The position numbers and the translations under genes are program-made. Below are positions 1 through 6,011 of a DNA stretch of 33,730 nt, in pieces. Source of the DNA: a virus; the IMG/VR virus record IMGVR_UViG_3300030012_001764, positions 1 through 33,730 of that record; one strand, given 5' to 3'. The notes under the pieces are model-generated. The model had not been told where the DNA came from. It saw nothing but the letters and a program-made list of their open reading frames with translations, and did not search any database. The first letter of the stretch is position 1. Every line of letters begins with the position of its first letter.

Positions 1-548
1 TTTAATGTATCCATTTTAAAAAGGTGTGTTTGATGTTTTTCTAAAGTTGTTTAATGCTCTATTGTTAACTGCTTAGGGGGAGACATTCTTAAATCTCTCA
101 AGGGGTCAACGCTTCGACAAGTAAATCCTTTACCGTCATTAAAGTTAAATAACAAAGGTTTGTTTAATATAGTACACTCACCCCCTGTAGTTCTATCCTT
201 AATCTTATCTATCGTTATCATTGTTTCGTATTTCATTTCAGGATGACTTACCAACCTATGTACTGTGAACATGTCGTCACATCTATTAAGGAATGCTTTA
301 CCTCCCTCAATAGAAGCCTTTAATGGTGCTTTTAGATGTCCTGACCACATATGGTTATCAGGATATATGTTAGTCTGTCTACCTGACTCGCTATTAGGGT
401 GAGATGAAACGTAAATCGTTTTATTTGTCTGATTGCAAAATTGACGAGTGGCATTAAGAAACTCATAGTTTCCTGTGTAACTCATGTCTCTATCTAACGC
501 AGTAAAAGGGTCTATTAAACAAGCGTCAGCATCTGATTGGTCAAATAT
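1..548. repeat. Terminal redundancy, copy 1 (diverged)
   Basis: These bases match 33176-33730 in the same orientation. By eye I count about 39 substitutions plus one 7-base deletion in this copy, near base 60. The block starts with the first 14 bases of the coiled-coil gene seen whole at 32893-33189 and continues into the 3' half of the helicase gene, so gene order is continuous across the ends. Exact direct terminal repeats of a virion would be identical; the divergence suggests a circular or permuted genome closed through two strain variants. Confidence 0.9.
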
Positions 549-941
549 CTTAAACAAGTCTTGAGGCTTATATAGTTTTGAGTTGTCTACAAACTCAAAG
601 AATTGTTCTAAGTAAGCGTAGGCTTGTTTTATTTCATCCATTGACATCTCTTTGAATGTCTTTCCCGTATAAAATTGTATAAGGTCTCTAAACATATTTC
701 CCGAAGTATTCTCTCCTGTATACATACAGAATTTAATTCCATGTTTCAACGCTAAACATAAAGCGTACCACCCGAAAATGTAAGTTTTACCTACATTATC
801 ATGCCCTTGAAATATTACTAATTGACCCTCCTTAAATCTGATGTGTTTATCTAGGTCGCATCCTATCCCTAAGCCTTGTTTTATTTTACCCTGTTTAAAA
901 TCCTGTAAGTATTCTAAATTTATTCCTTTTTGCTCTATCAT
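51..941 (-). CDS. RecA-fold replicative helicase (DnaB/Twinkle-like core)
   Basis: A 296-residue ATPase with a Walker A motif GHDNVGKT at about residues 46-53, a Walker B ACLIDPF at about 140-146, and a later VSSHPNSESGR segment like the arginine-rich motifs of phage replicative helicases. No primase domain is present, so priming is presumably by the host. It should unwind DNA at the fork after loading by the initiator encoded just upstream, which it overlaps by ATGA. The second copy at 33191-33730 shows a different C terminus: here a 7-base deletion shifts the frame and replaces the last ~15 residues with Glu-His-stop. The helicase assignment is firm at fold level; the subfamily is inferred. 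Confidence 0.8.
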   Translation of the reverse strand: MIEQKGINLEYLQDFKQGKIKQGLGIGCDLDKHIRFKEGQLVIFQGHDNVGKTYIFGWYALCLALKHGIKFCMYTGENTSGNMFRDLIQFYTGKTFKEMSMDEIKQAYAYLEQFFEFVDNSKLYKPQDLFKIFDQSDADACLIDPFTALDRDMSYTGNYEFLNATRQFCNQTNKTIYVSSHPNSESGRQTNIYPDNHMWSGHLKAPLKASIEGGKAFLNRCDDMFTVHRLVSHPEMKYETMITIDKIKDRTTGGECTILNKPLLFNFNDGKGFTCRSVDPLRDLRMSPPKQLTIEH

Positions 942-1549
942 TTTTTTAATTCTTTTTGTATGTGTGCTTTTAATTCGTCATCCGCTCGTGTTATCTCGGT
1001 CTTGTTCCACTCTTTAGAAGACCAAGTTACTAATCTTTTTTTAATATCAAATGATTTCTGTTTCTCAAACCTCATCAACCTATCGTTTTTACCCCTCTCA
1101 GTCCAATAGTCAAAGAACTGTCTTAACATCTGTTTGCTATACGTACCGACAAACTCTGTCATATCATCCATGAATTCGTATTCTCTTTGCTCTATTGACT
1201 TCTTAACAGGTTTAGATTCTTTTTTAGTTGTCTCTTCTGTCATTTGGTATGTGTCATAGTTGTTAATAGTGATAACGCTATGACGATATCTAGATGCGTC
1301 TATGCTTATCTCACCCGTTTTAACTAACTTGTTTAGACAGGTTCTAACTTGTTGAGGTGTTATAGCTAACTCATCTGCTAAAACATTCCTTCCTGATATA
1401 AAAGAGCCTCTCTTGTGTTTGTTCCCTTCGTAAGTGTATTGTGATTCGTTACATTTAAGTAAACAGTGAATAAATACTCTCATTGTGTTAGCGTCCTTGT
1501 ACCATTCCCATGAACGTAGCGCTCTATGTAATTTTAAATGTCCTTTCAT
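938..1549 (-). CDS. Winged-helix replication initiator / replisome organizer-like protein
   Basis: 203 residues. The N-terminal half (about 1-100) carries a winged-helix pattern (GRNVLADELAITPQQVRTCL, then a basic wing and YDTYQ). A charged linker with KKESKPVKK follows, and the C-terminal part has FFDYWTERGKNDRLMRFE, a pattern common in Bacteroidota phage replication proteins placed before a helicase. It probably binds origin DNA and recruits the helicase encoded immediately downstream (4-base overlap). The linker, the small C-terminal module and the position all resemble the O/DnaD-type initiator layout. Function is inferred from domain pattern and context. Confidence 0.65.
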   Translation of the reverse strand: MKGHLKLHRALRSWEWYKDANTMRVFIHCLLKCNESQYTYEGNKHKRGSFISGRNVLADELAITPQQVRTCLNKLVKTGEISIDASRYRHSVITINNYDTYQMTEETTKKESKPVKKSIEQREYEFMDDMTEFVGTYSKQMLRQFFDYWTERGKNDRLMRFEKQKSFDIKKRLVTWSSKEWNKTEITRADDELKAHIQKELKK

Positions 1550-1551
1550 TT

Positions 1552-1950
1552 TTAATCTATTTGAATGTGATTCAACTCAACGTACATACTCTCTTCTAGT
1601 CTAGTTCTGACTTGTTCCCAATCGTGTCGAGATACTGCGTTTTTTATATCGTAAACAATACTAAACTCTACTTTTTTAAACGTGTTTTCAATCTCTGACT
1701 CAATATCTTTTATGTCGTTAGATAATAATTCATCATTGAATGACTTCAACTCCTTGTACTTGTTTATAGAGTTAATTACTGACGAGTGGTCAGTATTAAA
1801 CATCTTAGCTATGTACTTTAATTTAACATCGTATCTTCTTAGGTATGACATTAAATACATTTTTTTATGGTGAGTCGTTCTACGTCTATCTTTCCTGTCC
1901 AAACGGTGTTCCGTTATTAGGTCTTGTATTTTGTTTATTAAGTTCTCCAT
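1552..1950 (-). CDS. DnaA domain IV-like DNA-binding protein
   Basis: 132 residues. Residues ~25-68 resemble the DnaA C-terminal DNA-binding domain: a basic helix, then LKYIAKMFNTDHSSVINSIN, close to the DnaA signature around DHSTV. There is no AAA+ ATPase domain; the rest is helical and charged. It is the second gene of the replication operon, starting one base inside the stop of the preceding gene (TAATG). It could recognise the iterons in the adjacent control region, compete with host DnaA, or help load the initiator. The fold match is read from the motif only. Confidence 0.55.
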   Translation of the reverse strand: MENLINKIQDLITEHRLDRKDRRRTTHHKKMYLMSYLRRYDVKLKYIAKMFNTDHSSVINSINKYKELKSFNDELLSNDIKDIESEIENTFKKVEFSIVYDIKNAVSRHDWEQVRTRLEESMYVELNHIQID

Positions 1951-2180
1951 TATTGAAATATTTGCATTTTTACGGTGTTATAATTTCTTTTAATTCTAGT
2001 AATGGCTCTTCTAACGCTATCGATGTCTCTACATATTTTAACCTTGTCCTCAGCATCTAAATACGAAAAAGAGTTGTTTATAGTGTCTAATAAATTACCT
2101 TCTTTGATTTCTGCTTTTTGGATTAACTCTTGAAGTTCTGTTAATCTTTGCAGTACTATTAGTGTTTCTTGTGTTGTCAT
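1950..2180 (-). CDS. Small coiled-coil protein, first gene of the replication operon
   Basis: 76 residues if it starts at the ATG at 2180 (MTTQETLIVLQRL). A longer frame to 2282 exists, but its extra part runs through the promoter (2210-2239) and an A-tract and looks like untranslated leader, so I chose 2180. The protein is charged and helical (heptad-like leucines over residues 6-25, then DIDSVRRAITRIKRNY) and unrecognised. It is preceded by a TTG-N19-TATCTTTG promoter and an A/C-rich leader, so it should be among the first early products. A regulator or replication accessory role is possible, not shown. Confidence 0.7.
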   Translation of the reverse strand: MTTQETLIVLQRLTELQELIQKAEIKEGNLLDTINNSFSYLDAEDKVKICRDIDSVRRAITRIKRNYNTVKMQIFQ

Positions 2181-2209
2181 TTTGCGTGTGTTTTTAAATT
2201 TGTATAGGA

Positions 2210-2239
2210 CAAAGATATGCATACTTTTTAAACCTGCAA
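2210..2239 (-). promoter_or_regulatory. Bacteroidota-type promoter P1 (replication operon)
   Basis: On the minus strand, TTG (2237-2239) is followed after exactly 19 bp by TATCTTTG (2210-2217), the host primary-sigma -33/-7 pattern. A run of A/T lies upstream. This is the only one of the seven promoters without the 18-bp tandem palindrome; an iteron (2266-2282) lies 26 bp upstream instead. Confidence 0.8.
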
Positions 2240-2265
2240 GTTTTTTTTTAATTTTTTTTTCGAGA

Positions 2266-2417
2266 ACCAAGTTAGCAACCATGAGAACACCTTGCTATTA
2301 TTGACTTAGAGGTAGGTAAGCACCAAGTAACCACCAAGTAGCAACCAAGTTTGCAACCATGGATGAGGCTAGTGTAGTATTGACTTGTAGCGTTTCAGCA
2401 ACCAAGTTTGTAACCAT
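2266..2417. repeat. Iteron array A: three full iterons and two half-sites
   Basis: Full repeats of the type ACCAAGTTTGCAACCAT lie at 2266-2282, 2343-2360 and 2400-2417. Two CACCAAGT half-sites at 2321-2328 and 2332-2339 continue in 11-bp steps into the middle iteron. Distances between iteron ends are 78 and 57 bp. The array lies between the early promoter of the replication operon and the AT-rich leader of the lysis operon. Array B (16962-17123) repeats the arrangement in mirror orientation. This fits an origin with initiator iterons or an operator for a phage regulator. Confidence 0.9.
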
Positions 2418-2418
2418 A

Positions 2419-2480
2419 GGAATATATATATAACTATATACTCATTACATTCGTATATACTTACATATATATCTAGTCCG
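2419..2480 (+). promoter_or_regulatory. AT-rich block beside iteron array A; candidate late promoter or DNA unwinding element
   Basis: A nearly pure A/T tract follows the last iteron, with TTCGTATATAC and then TACATATATATCTAGT (2462-2477). A closely similar tract with TACATATATATTAGT occurs on the minus strand beside array B, in front of the structural genes. The shared words upstream of the two late operons suggest a promoter read by a phage-modified polymerase; an unwinding element of an origin is the alternative. No TTG-N19-TAnnTTT promoter is visible here. Confidence 0.5.
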
Positions 2481-2501
2481 AAAACAAATTAATTTTGAAA
2501 A

Positions 2502-2519
2502 CTACGTAAAAACACGTAG
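2502..2519. promoter_or_regulatory. 18-bp tandem palindrome element (orphan copy)
   Basis: CTACGTAA-AA-ACACGTAG matches 13 of 16 positions of the CTACGTAG-nn-CTACGTAG element found upstream of six early promoters. No early-type promoter sits 36 bp from it on either side. It lies 37 bp before the first gene of the lysis operon, so it may act on that operon. Confidence 0.5.
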
Positions 2520-2556
2520 ACGTAAAACAATATTAAGCTAAACACGTTAATTGTGT

Positions 2557-2715
2557 ATGCATAGCCGAATATTAGCGAACATTTATTTCATATCGGGGTA
2601 CTTAAGTGCCTTAGGCTTATTTGTTCAGGATGAGTACTATTTAAAGAGTTTAGGAGTTTTTATGGCTTCATACCTGAGTTATATGTTGGTGTCTCAAATA
2701 GAAACAAAACAATGA
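2557..2715 (+). CDS. Small membrane protein at the head of the lysis cassette
   Basis: An unrecognised 52-residue frame. Two hydrophobic stretches (about residues 8-23, FISGYLSALGLFV, and about 32-46) are separated by the acidic turn QDEYY, giving a two-pass hairpin shape. Its stop overlaps the next start as ATGA at 2712-2715, which implies coupled translation with the holin gene. The position before holin and amidase suggests a second holin, an antiholin or a lysis-timing peptide; this is inference from topology and place. Confidence 0.6.
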   Translation: MHSRILANIYFISGYLSALGLFVQDEYYLKSLGVFMASYLSYMLVSQIETKQ

Positions 2716-3176
2716 GATTACAGTTATTTATTTTGTTAACCAAGTTACAAACTCAATCTATTAATATAATGAGTATTATACTCTCTTTATTGTTGCCTAT
2801 TTACGACATAATTTTACTAGTCGGATTCGCAGTTTTCTTAGATACTATTACGGGTGTTTGGTCTGCTATAAAAACAAAGCAAAAGATAACGTCAAGAGCG
2901 TTGAGTTCGATAGTTTCAAAGACGTTATTATATGAGGCTACATTGATTTTATTCTACCTAATGGACGTAACTATTCTAAACAGCATTGTTAAGAGTATCT
3001 TTAGTGTTGACTTGTTAACTACAAAAATACTAGCTTTAACGCTTTTAAGTGTTGAGATAGTTTCCATAAATGAGAACTATAAAAAAGTGATGAAAATTGA
3101 TTTATGGTCTGCATTGAAAAACTTATTTAGCAGAGCAAAAGAAATAACATCAGACGTAAAGAACATAAAAAAATGA
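2712..3176 (+). CDS. Phage holin (holin family 4-like)
   Basis: 154 residues, with at least three hydrophobic segments (about 20-50, 75-93 and 103-122). The sequence FLDTITGVWSAIKTKQKITS after the first segment is typical of Bacteroidota phage holins of the family-4 type. The C terminus is basic. Holins make the inner-membrane lesions that let the endolysin out. The start at 2712 is supported by the ATGA overlap with the preceding gene; an alternative Met at about residue 20 would remove a hydrophobic leader. The next gene, the amidase, overlaps by 4 bases. Confidence 0.8.
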   Translation: MRLQLFILLTKLQTQSINIMSIILSLLLPIYDIILLVGFAVFLDTITGVWSAIKTKQKITSRALSSIVSKTLLYEATLILFYLMDVTILNSIVKSIFSVDLLTTKILALTLLSVEIVSINENYKKVMKIDLWSALKNLFSRAKEITSDVKNIKK

Positions 3177-3586
3177 GAAAGATAGACAAGATAATAGTAC
3201 ATTGTACTGCATCACCTGAATTGAGACCTCACGATGTTAATGACATAAGATTATGGCATCAGGAAAGAGGATGGGACGACATCGGATATCACTATCTTAT
3301 ACACATAGACGGAACTATAGAAGAGGGTCGACCTATAGAGAGATACGGCATTCATACCGCAGGACAAAACTATAACTCAATCGGTGTTTGTTACGTTGGC
3401 GGAATGACTAAAGACATGAAAAGCCCAAAAGACACGAGAACAAAGGAACAAAAAGATAGCTTAATTAAACTAATACAACAATTAATATACAAATATAATA
3501 AAGACATGACAATTCATGGACATAACGAGTTCTCTAACAAAGCGTGTCCCTGTTTCGATGTTAAAAAAGAATATGCGATTTTATAG
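3173..3586 (+). CDS. Endolysin: N-acetylmuramoyl-L-alanine amidase (Amidase_2)
   Basis: 137 residues, a single-domain T7-lysozyme-type amidase that cuts the bond between MurNAc and the stem peptide. Predicted zinc ligands are H10 (IIVHCTAS), H117 (HGHNE) and C125 (ACPCFD); YHYLIHIDGTIEEGR and GIHTAG are family hallmarks. There is no signal peptide, so release depends on the holin encoded just upstream. It overlaps the downstream spanin gene by 14 bases. Confidence 0.93.
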   Translation: MRKIDKIIVHCTASPELRPHDVNDIRLWHQERGWDDIGYHYLIHIDGTIEEGRPIERYGIHTAGQNYNSIGVCYVGGMTKDMKSPKDTRTKEQKDSLIKLIQQLIYKYNKDMTIHGHNEFSNKACPCFDVKKEYAIL

Positions 3587-3995
3587 GTTTTTAATCGTTT
3601 TAACATTGTTTAGTTGTTCTAGTAGTTATCACTATCAAAAAGCACTTAAAAAAGGCTTAGAACCTCTTAAAACATCAGATACAATAAGAATATCGACTAT
3701 AGATTCAATTCCTGTTATTTATAGAGACTCAATTATATATGAAAGATTTTTTTCGTCAAAAGACACCGTTATAAAATACGAAAACGTTTATGTTCCCAAG
3801 ACTAGATTAGAGATAAGAACGGAATATAAAACAATCAGAGACACGCTTCGACTCATTGAGAGAGTAGAGAGGGTTAAAGCTAGACAGGAGGCTAGGACTG
3901 AGAGAAAAAATAAACCTAATTGGACTATAATAATAATATTTTTAATGCTATTTTTAGGTGTTATCCTTTACTTCTCACTACGTAGAACTACTTAG
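3573..3995 (+). CDS. Unimolecular spanin-like lipoprotein
   Basis: 140 residues from the ATG at 3573. The N terminus is a lipoprotein signal (hydrophobic FLIVLTL, then lipobox LFSC with Cys at about residue 15). The C terminus is a single transmembrane helix (NWTIIIIFLMLFLGVILYFS) with a short basic tail. Between lies a charged, partly coiled periplasmic region. An outer-membrane lipid anchor plus an inner-membrane helix in one chain is the topology of u-spanins, which fuse the two membranes after wall degradation. The frame also allows a start at 3516, but that would put 19 polar residues before the lipobox, so it is less likely. Confidence 0.7.
   Translation: MRFYRFLIVLTLFSCSSSYHYQKALKKGLEPLKTSDTIRISTIDSIPVIYRDSIIYERFFSSKDTVIKYENVYVPKTRLEIRTEYKTIRDTLRLIERVERVKARQEARTERKNKPNWTIIIIFLMLFLGVILYFSLRRTT
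3978..3995. promoter_or_regulatory. 18-bp tandem palindrome element upstream of P2
   Basis: CTACGTAG-AA-CTACTTAG: two 8-bp palindromes with starts 10 bp apart, 15 of 16 positions matching the consensus. It ends 36 bp before the -33 TTG of the promoter at 4032-4061. It covers the last codons and stop of the spanin gene. Confidence 0.75.
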
Positions 3996-4031
3996 AAATC
4001 AATATTTTTTAATTTTTTTTTAATGTTTCAT

Positions 4032-4061
4032 TTGCAAGTTAAGAATGTTTGTATATCTTTA
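4032..4061 (+). promoter_or_regulatory. Bacteroidota-type promoter P2
   Basis: TTG (4032-4034), exactly 19 bp, then TATCTTTA (4054-4061). The leader is A/C-rich (ATAATTAAAAACAAAACAAA) and runs to the ATG at 4086 without a Shine-Dalgarno site. It should drive the unknown gene at 4086 and the phosphoesterase independently of the lysis genes. Confidence 0.85.
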
Positions 4062-4085
4062 CACCATAATTAAAAACAAAACAAA

Positions 4086-4418
4086 ATGAATAAAATTAAA
4101 TTTAAATCAGAATTCTTATCTTTAGACCCTGTAGAGTGTACAGGTGTTTATGACCAAGAAATAGACGGAGTTACTACTATGGTAAACTTCGACTATAATA
4201 TCACATTTTACAATAAAGAATACAATGAATGCGAAATTGATGTTCATGTAAAAGAATCAACTCAATTTATAGATGAGGGAATGTGTGAAAAACACATGAA
4301 ATTGATGAAATCAGAATATATAGACTTAAAAGACCTAGTATTTGACGAGGTTAATAGTGACCCCATATATGTGGTTAACCACATACAAGAAAGCGTTGAG
4401 TATTATAATGAATTTTAA
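4086..4418 (+). CDS. Hypothetical protein (110 aa) under promoter P2
   Basis: Unrecognised. The protein is acidic, probably beta-rich in the first two thirds (alternating hydrophobic residues around GVTTMVNFDYNITFYN), and has no signal peptide or membrane segment. A helical tail contains EKHMKLMKSEY. It is the first gene behind promoter P2 and its operator, so expression is likely early. The phosphoesterase starts 13 bases downstream; the two may act together, but nothing in the sequence states how. Confidence 0.75.
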   Translation: MNKIKFKSEFLSLDPVECTGVYDQEIDGVTTMVNFDYNITFYNKEYNECEIDVHVKESTQFIDEGMCEKHMKLMKSEYIDLKDLVFDEVNSDPIYVVNHIQESVEYYNEF

Positions 4419-4431
4419 AAATAAAAAAAAA

Positions 4432-5691
4432 ATGAAAAGAATGAGATTAAGCGATTCAATCGCTAAAAAGTTAGGTTTAAATCTTAACAAAGGTAAAAGA
4501 TACAGAATAACTGACGCACAATGTGAGAAGGTTTACGAATTAAAAGGAGAGTTAAATAAAAAAGAACCTGTTTCAAGAATAGAGGCTTCTAGAGTTCAAA
4601 AAATGACAGAAAAAGACTTCGTTTTATCTGCATGGAATGACGAAGGCTTTATGATGGATATAGACCAATATTGTAGTCATTACAAACTACCTAGAGAAGA
4701 CGTAAGAGAATACAAGTTAGTTAGTCATACGGGAACACCTTACTATAATATAAAGTTTAAGGAAGTAGCTGAAAAAGAAGTCATTTCTTTTGACCTTGAG
4801 GAGTTAGTTAAAAAGCATATTAAACCCGTAGATGTGTCTAGGGTTCAAGAGGCTTATATTAGGTCTATAAAACTTGAAGATGAGAACGATTTTGATATGT
4901 TAACGTATTCAGATGTTCATATAGGTATGGATACTAACCCCGATAATAAAGCTATGTACTCTGTAGAGTGGAATAGACAGACTGCATTAAGAGACTGTCA
5001 TAGAATGATTCAAGCCACCATAGATAATCAATCTAGCACCACGTTAGTTATTGACGAACTAGGGGATTTCTTAGACGGGTATAACCAACAAACAACTAGA
5101 GGTGGTCACGCACTGCCTCAGAACATGAGTAACGAGGAAGCGTTTGATGTGGCTCTAGAGTTTAAAATGGCCCTTATTGACGGTCTAGTTAATCACTATC
5201 GGTGTATTATGATTAACAATATTTGTAACGATAATCATGCAGGTAGTTTTGGATATTTCGTAAATAAAGCATTTAAGGATATTTGTTCTGTAAAATACCC
5301 TAATGTAGAGGTGAATAATTACACTAAGTTTATTAATCATTACTATATTAACAATACTTGTTTTGTGATTACACATGGCAAAGACGATAGTTCTTTAAAG
5401 TTTGGATTTAAGCCTCATTTAGACGCTAAAGGTATTGAAAAGATTGACCAATATTTAAAGCAAAACGATGTTTACAAACATGCGAACAAGATAGTATTTA
5501 AGAAGGGGGATTCTCACCAAGCATTAATAGATATGTGTACGTCAGATGACTTTTATTATGTTAATTATCCTGCTTTGAGTCCTTCGTCTATGTGGGTTCA
5601 AAATAACTTCAAGAAAGGTCGTAGAGGATTTGTTCTAGAATCAATACACGAAGAGAGAAGTATTCACTCTTTTAACCCTATTTTTATATAA
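4432..5691 (+). CDS. Calcineurin-like metallophosphoesterase
   Basis: 419 residues from the ATG at 4432, just after an A-rich leader; the frame is open back to 4342, but that part overlaps the previous gene. Metal-binding motifs appear in the family order: D161/H163 (SDVHIG), D212 (LGDFLD), NDNH at about 266-269 (the GNHD/E position), H315 (THGKD) and GDSH at about 359-362. The N-terminal ~150 residues are basic and look like a DNA-binding or adaptor segment (AKKLGLNLNKGKRYRITDAQ). Such enzymes hydrolyse phosphodiesters; the substrate is unknown. It stands apart from the replication operon, in a two-gene unit with its own promoter and terminator. Confidence 0.8.
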   Translation: MKRMRLSDSIAKKLGLNLNKGKRYRITDAQCEKVYELKGELNKKEPVSRIEASRVQKMTEKDFVLSAWNDEGFMMDIDQYCSHYKLPREDVREYKLVSHTGTPYYNIKFKEVAEKEVISFDLEELVKKHIKPVDVSRVQEAYIRSIKLEDENDFDMLTYSDVHIGMDTNPDNKAMYSVEWNRQTALRDCHRMIQATIDNQSSTTLVIDELGDFLDGYNQQTTRGGHALPQNMSNEEAFDVALEFKMALIDGLVNHYRCIMINNICNDNHAGSFGYFVNKAFKDICSVKYPNVEVNNYTKFINHYYINNTCFVITHGKDDSSLKFGFKPHLDAKGIEKIDQYLKQNDVYKHANKIVFKKGDSHQALIDMCTSDDFYYVNYPALSPSSMWVQNNFKKGRRGFVLESIHEERSIHSFNPIFI

Positions 5692-5761
5692 AGTTATCAA
5701 CATCTCAATATATAGCTTTATAAAAGCCGTATATTTGAATGTGTGTTTTCATTTTTGTTTT

Positions 5762-5790
5762 AACCCCTTGAGAAATTGAGGGGTTTTTTT
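5762..5790 (+). terminator. Intrinsic terminator of the plus-strand unit
   Basis: The hairpin AACCCCT...AGGGGTT (7 bp, 10-base loop) is followed by a run of T ending at 5790. It lies between converging genes and points plus. The T run overlaps the stop codon of the minus-strand gene at 5789. Confidence 0.85.
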
Positions 5791-6010
5791 ATATACCTAT
5801 CTCGTCAGTCCATTCAGGAGTTGAAAGTATTAATCTGATTTCATCATGACTATATTCTATAGCCTCATCAATAAATGAGGGTTTAGTATTATACTTTATA
5901 ACGAATTTAGAGCCGTTTTTAGACCTTCTAACGGTGTTTTCATTACAGTTAGATAGTTCTACCCAATTTATATCGTTTAAGTCGCTTATATCTAAAATTA
6001 TGTACTTCAT
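5789..6010 (-). CDS. Small conserved-looking protein at the end of the virion operon (73 aa)
   Basis: A short acidic protein (MKYIILDISDLNDINW...PSFIDEAIEYSHDEIRLILSTPEW). Small proteins of this look, ending in EIxxILxTPEW, often follow fibre genes in Bacteroidota phages; the role is unknown, possibly a fibre chaperone. It is the last gene of the structural operon, 1 base after the LamG protein, and converges on the terminator at 5762-5790. Confidence 0.7.
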   Translation of the reverse strand: MKYIILDISDLNDINWVELSNCNENTVRRSKNGSKFVIKYNTKPSFIDEAIEYSHDEIRLILSTPEWTDEIGI

Positions 6011-6011
6011 G

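Noticed and set aside
2181-2282. N-terminal extension of the gene ending at 1950
   Set aside because: The extension covers promoter P1, an A-tract and part of an iteron; its ATG is simply the CAT end of that iteron.
2266-2417. CRISPR-like array in the repeated ACCAAGTT sequences
   Set aside because: Repeats are too short and too few, spacers differ in length within one array, and there are no cas genes; the layout is that of iterons.
2419-2480. AT repeats as low-complexity assembly artefacts
   Set aside because: The same words occur in the same order beside the other iteron array, with indels typical of divergence rather than of collapsed repeats.
3516-3572. Earlier start for the spanin gene
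   Set aside because: It would put 19 polar residues in front of the lipoprotein signal and increase the overlap with the amidase gene.
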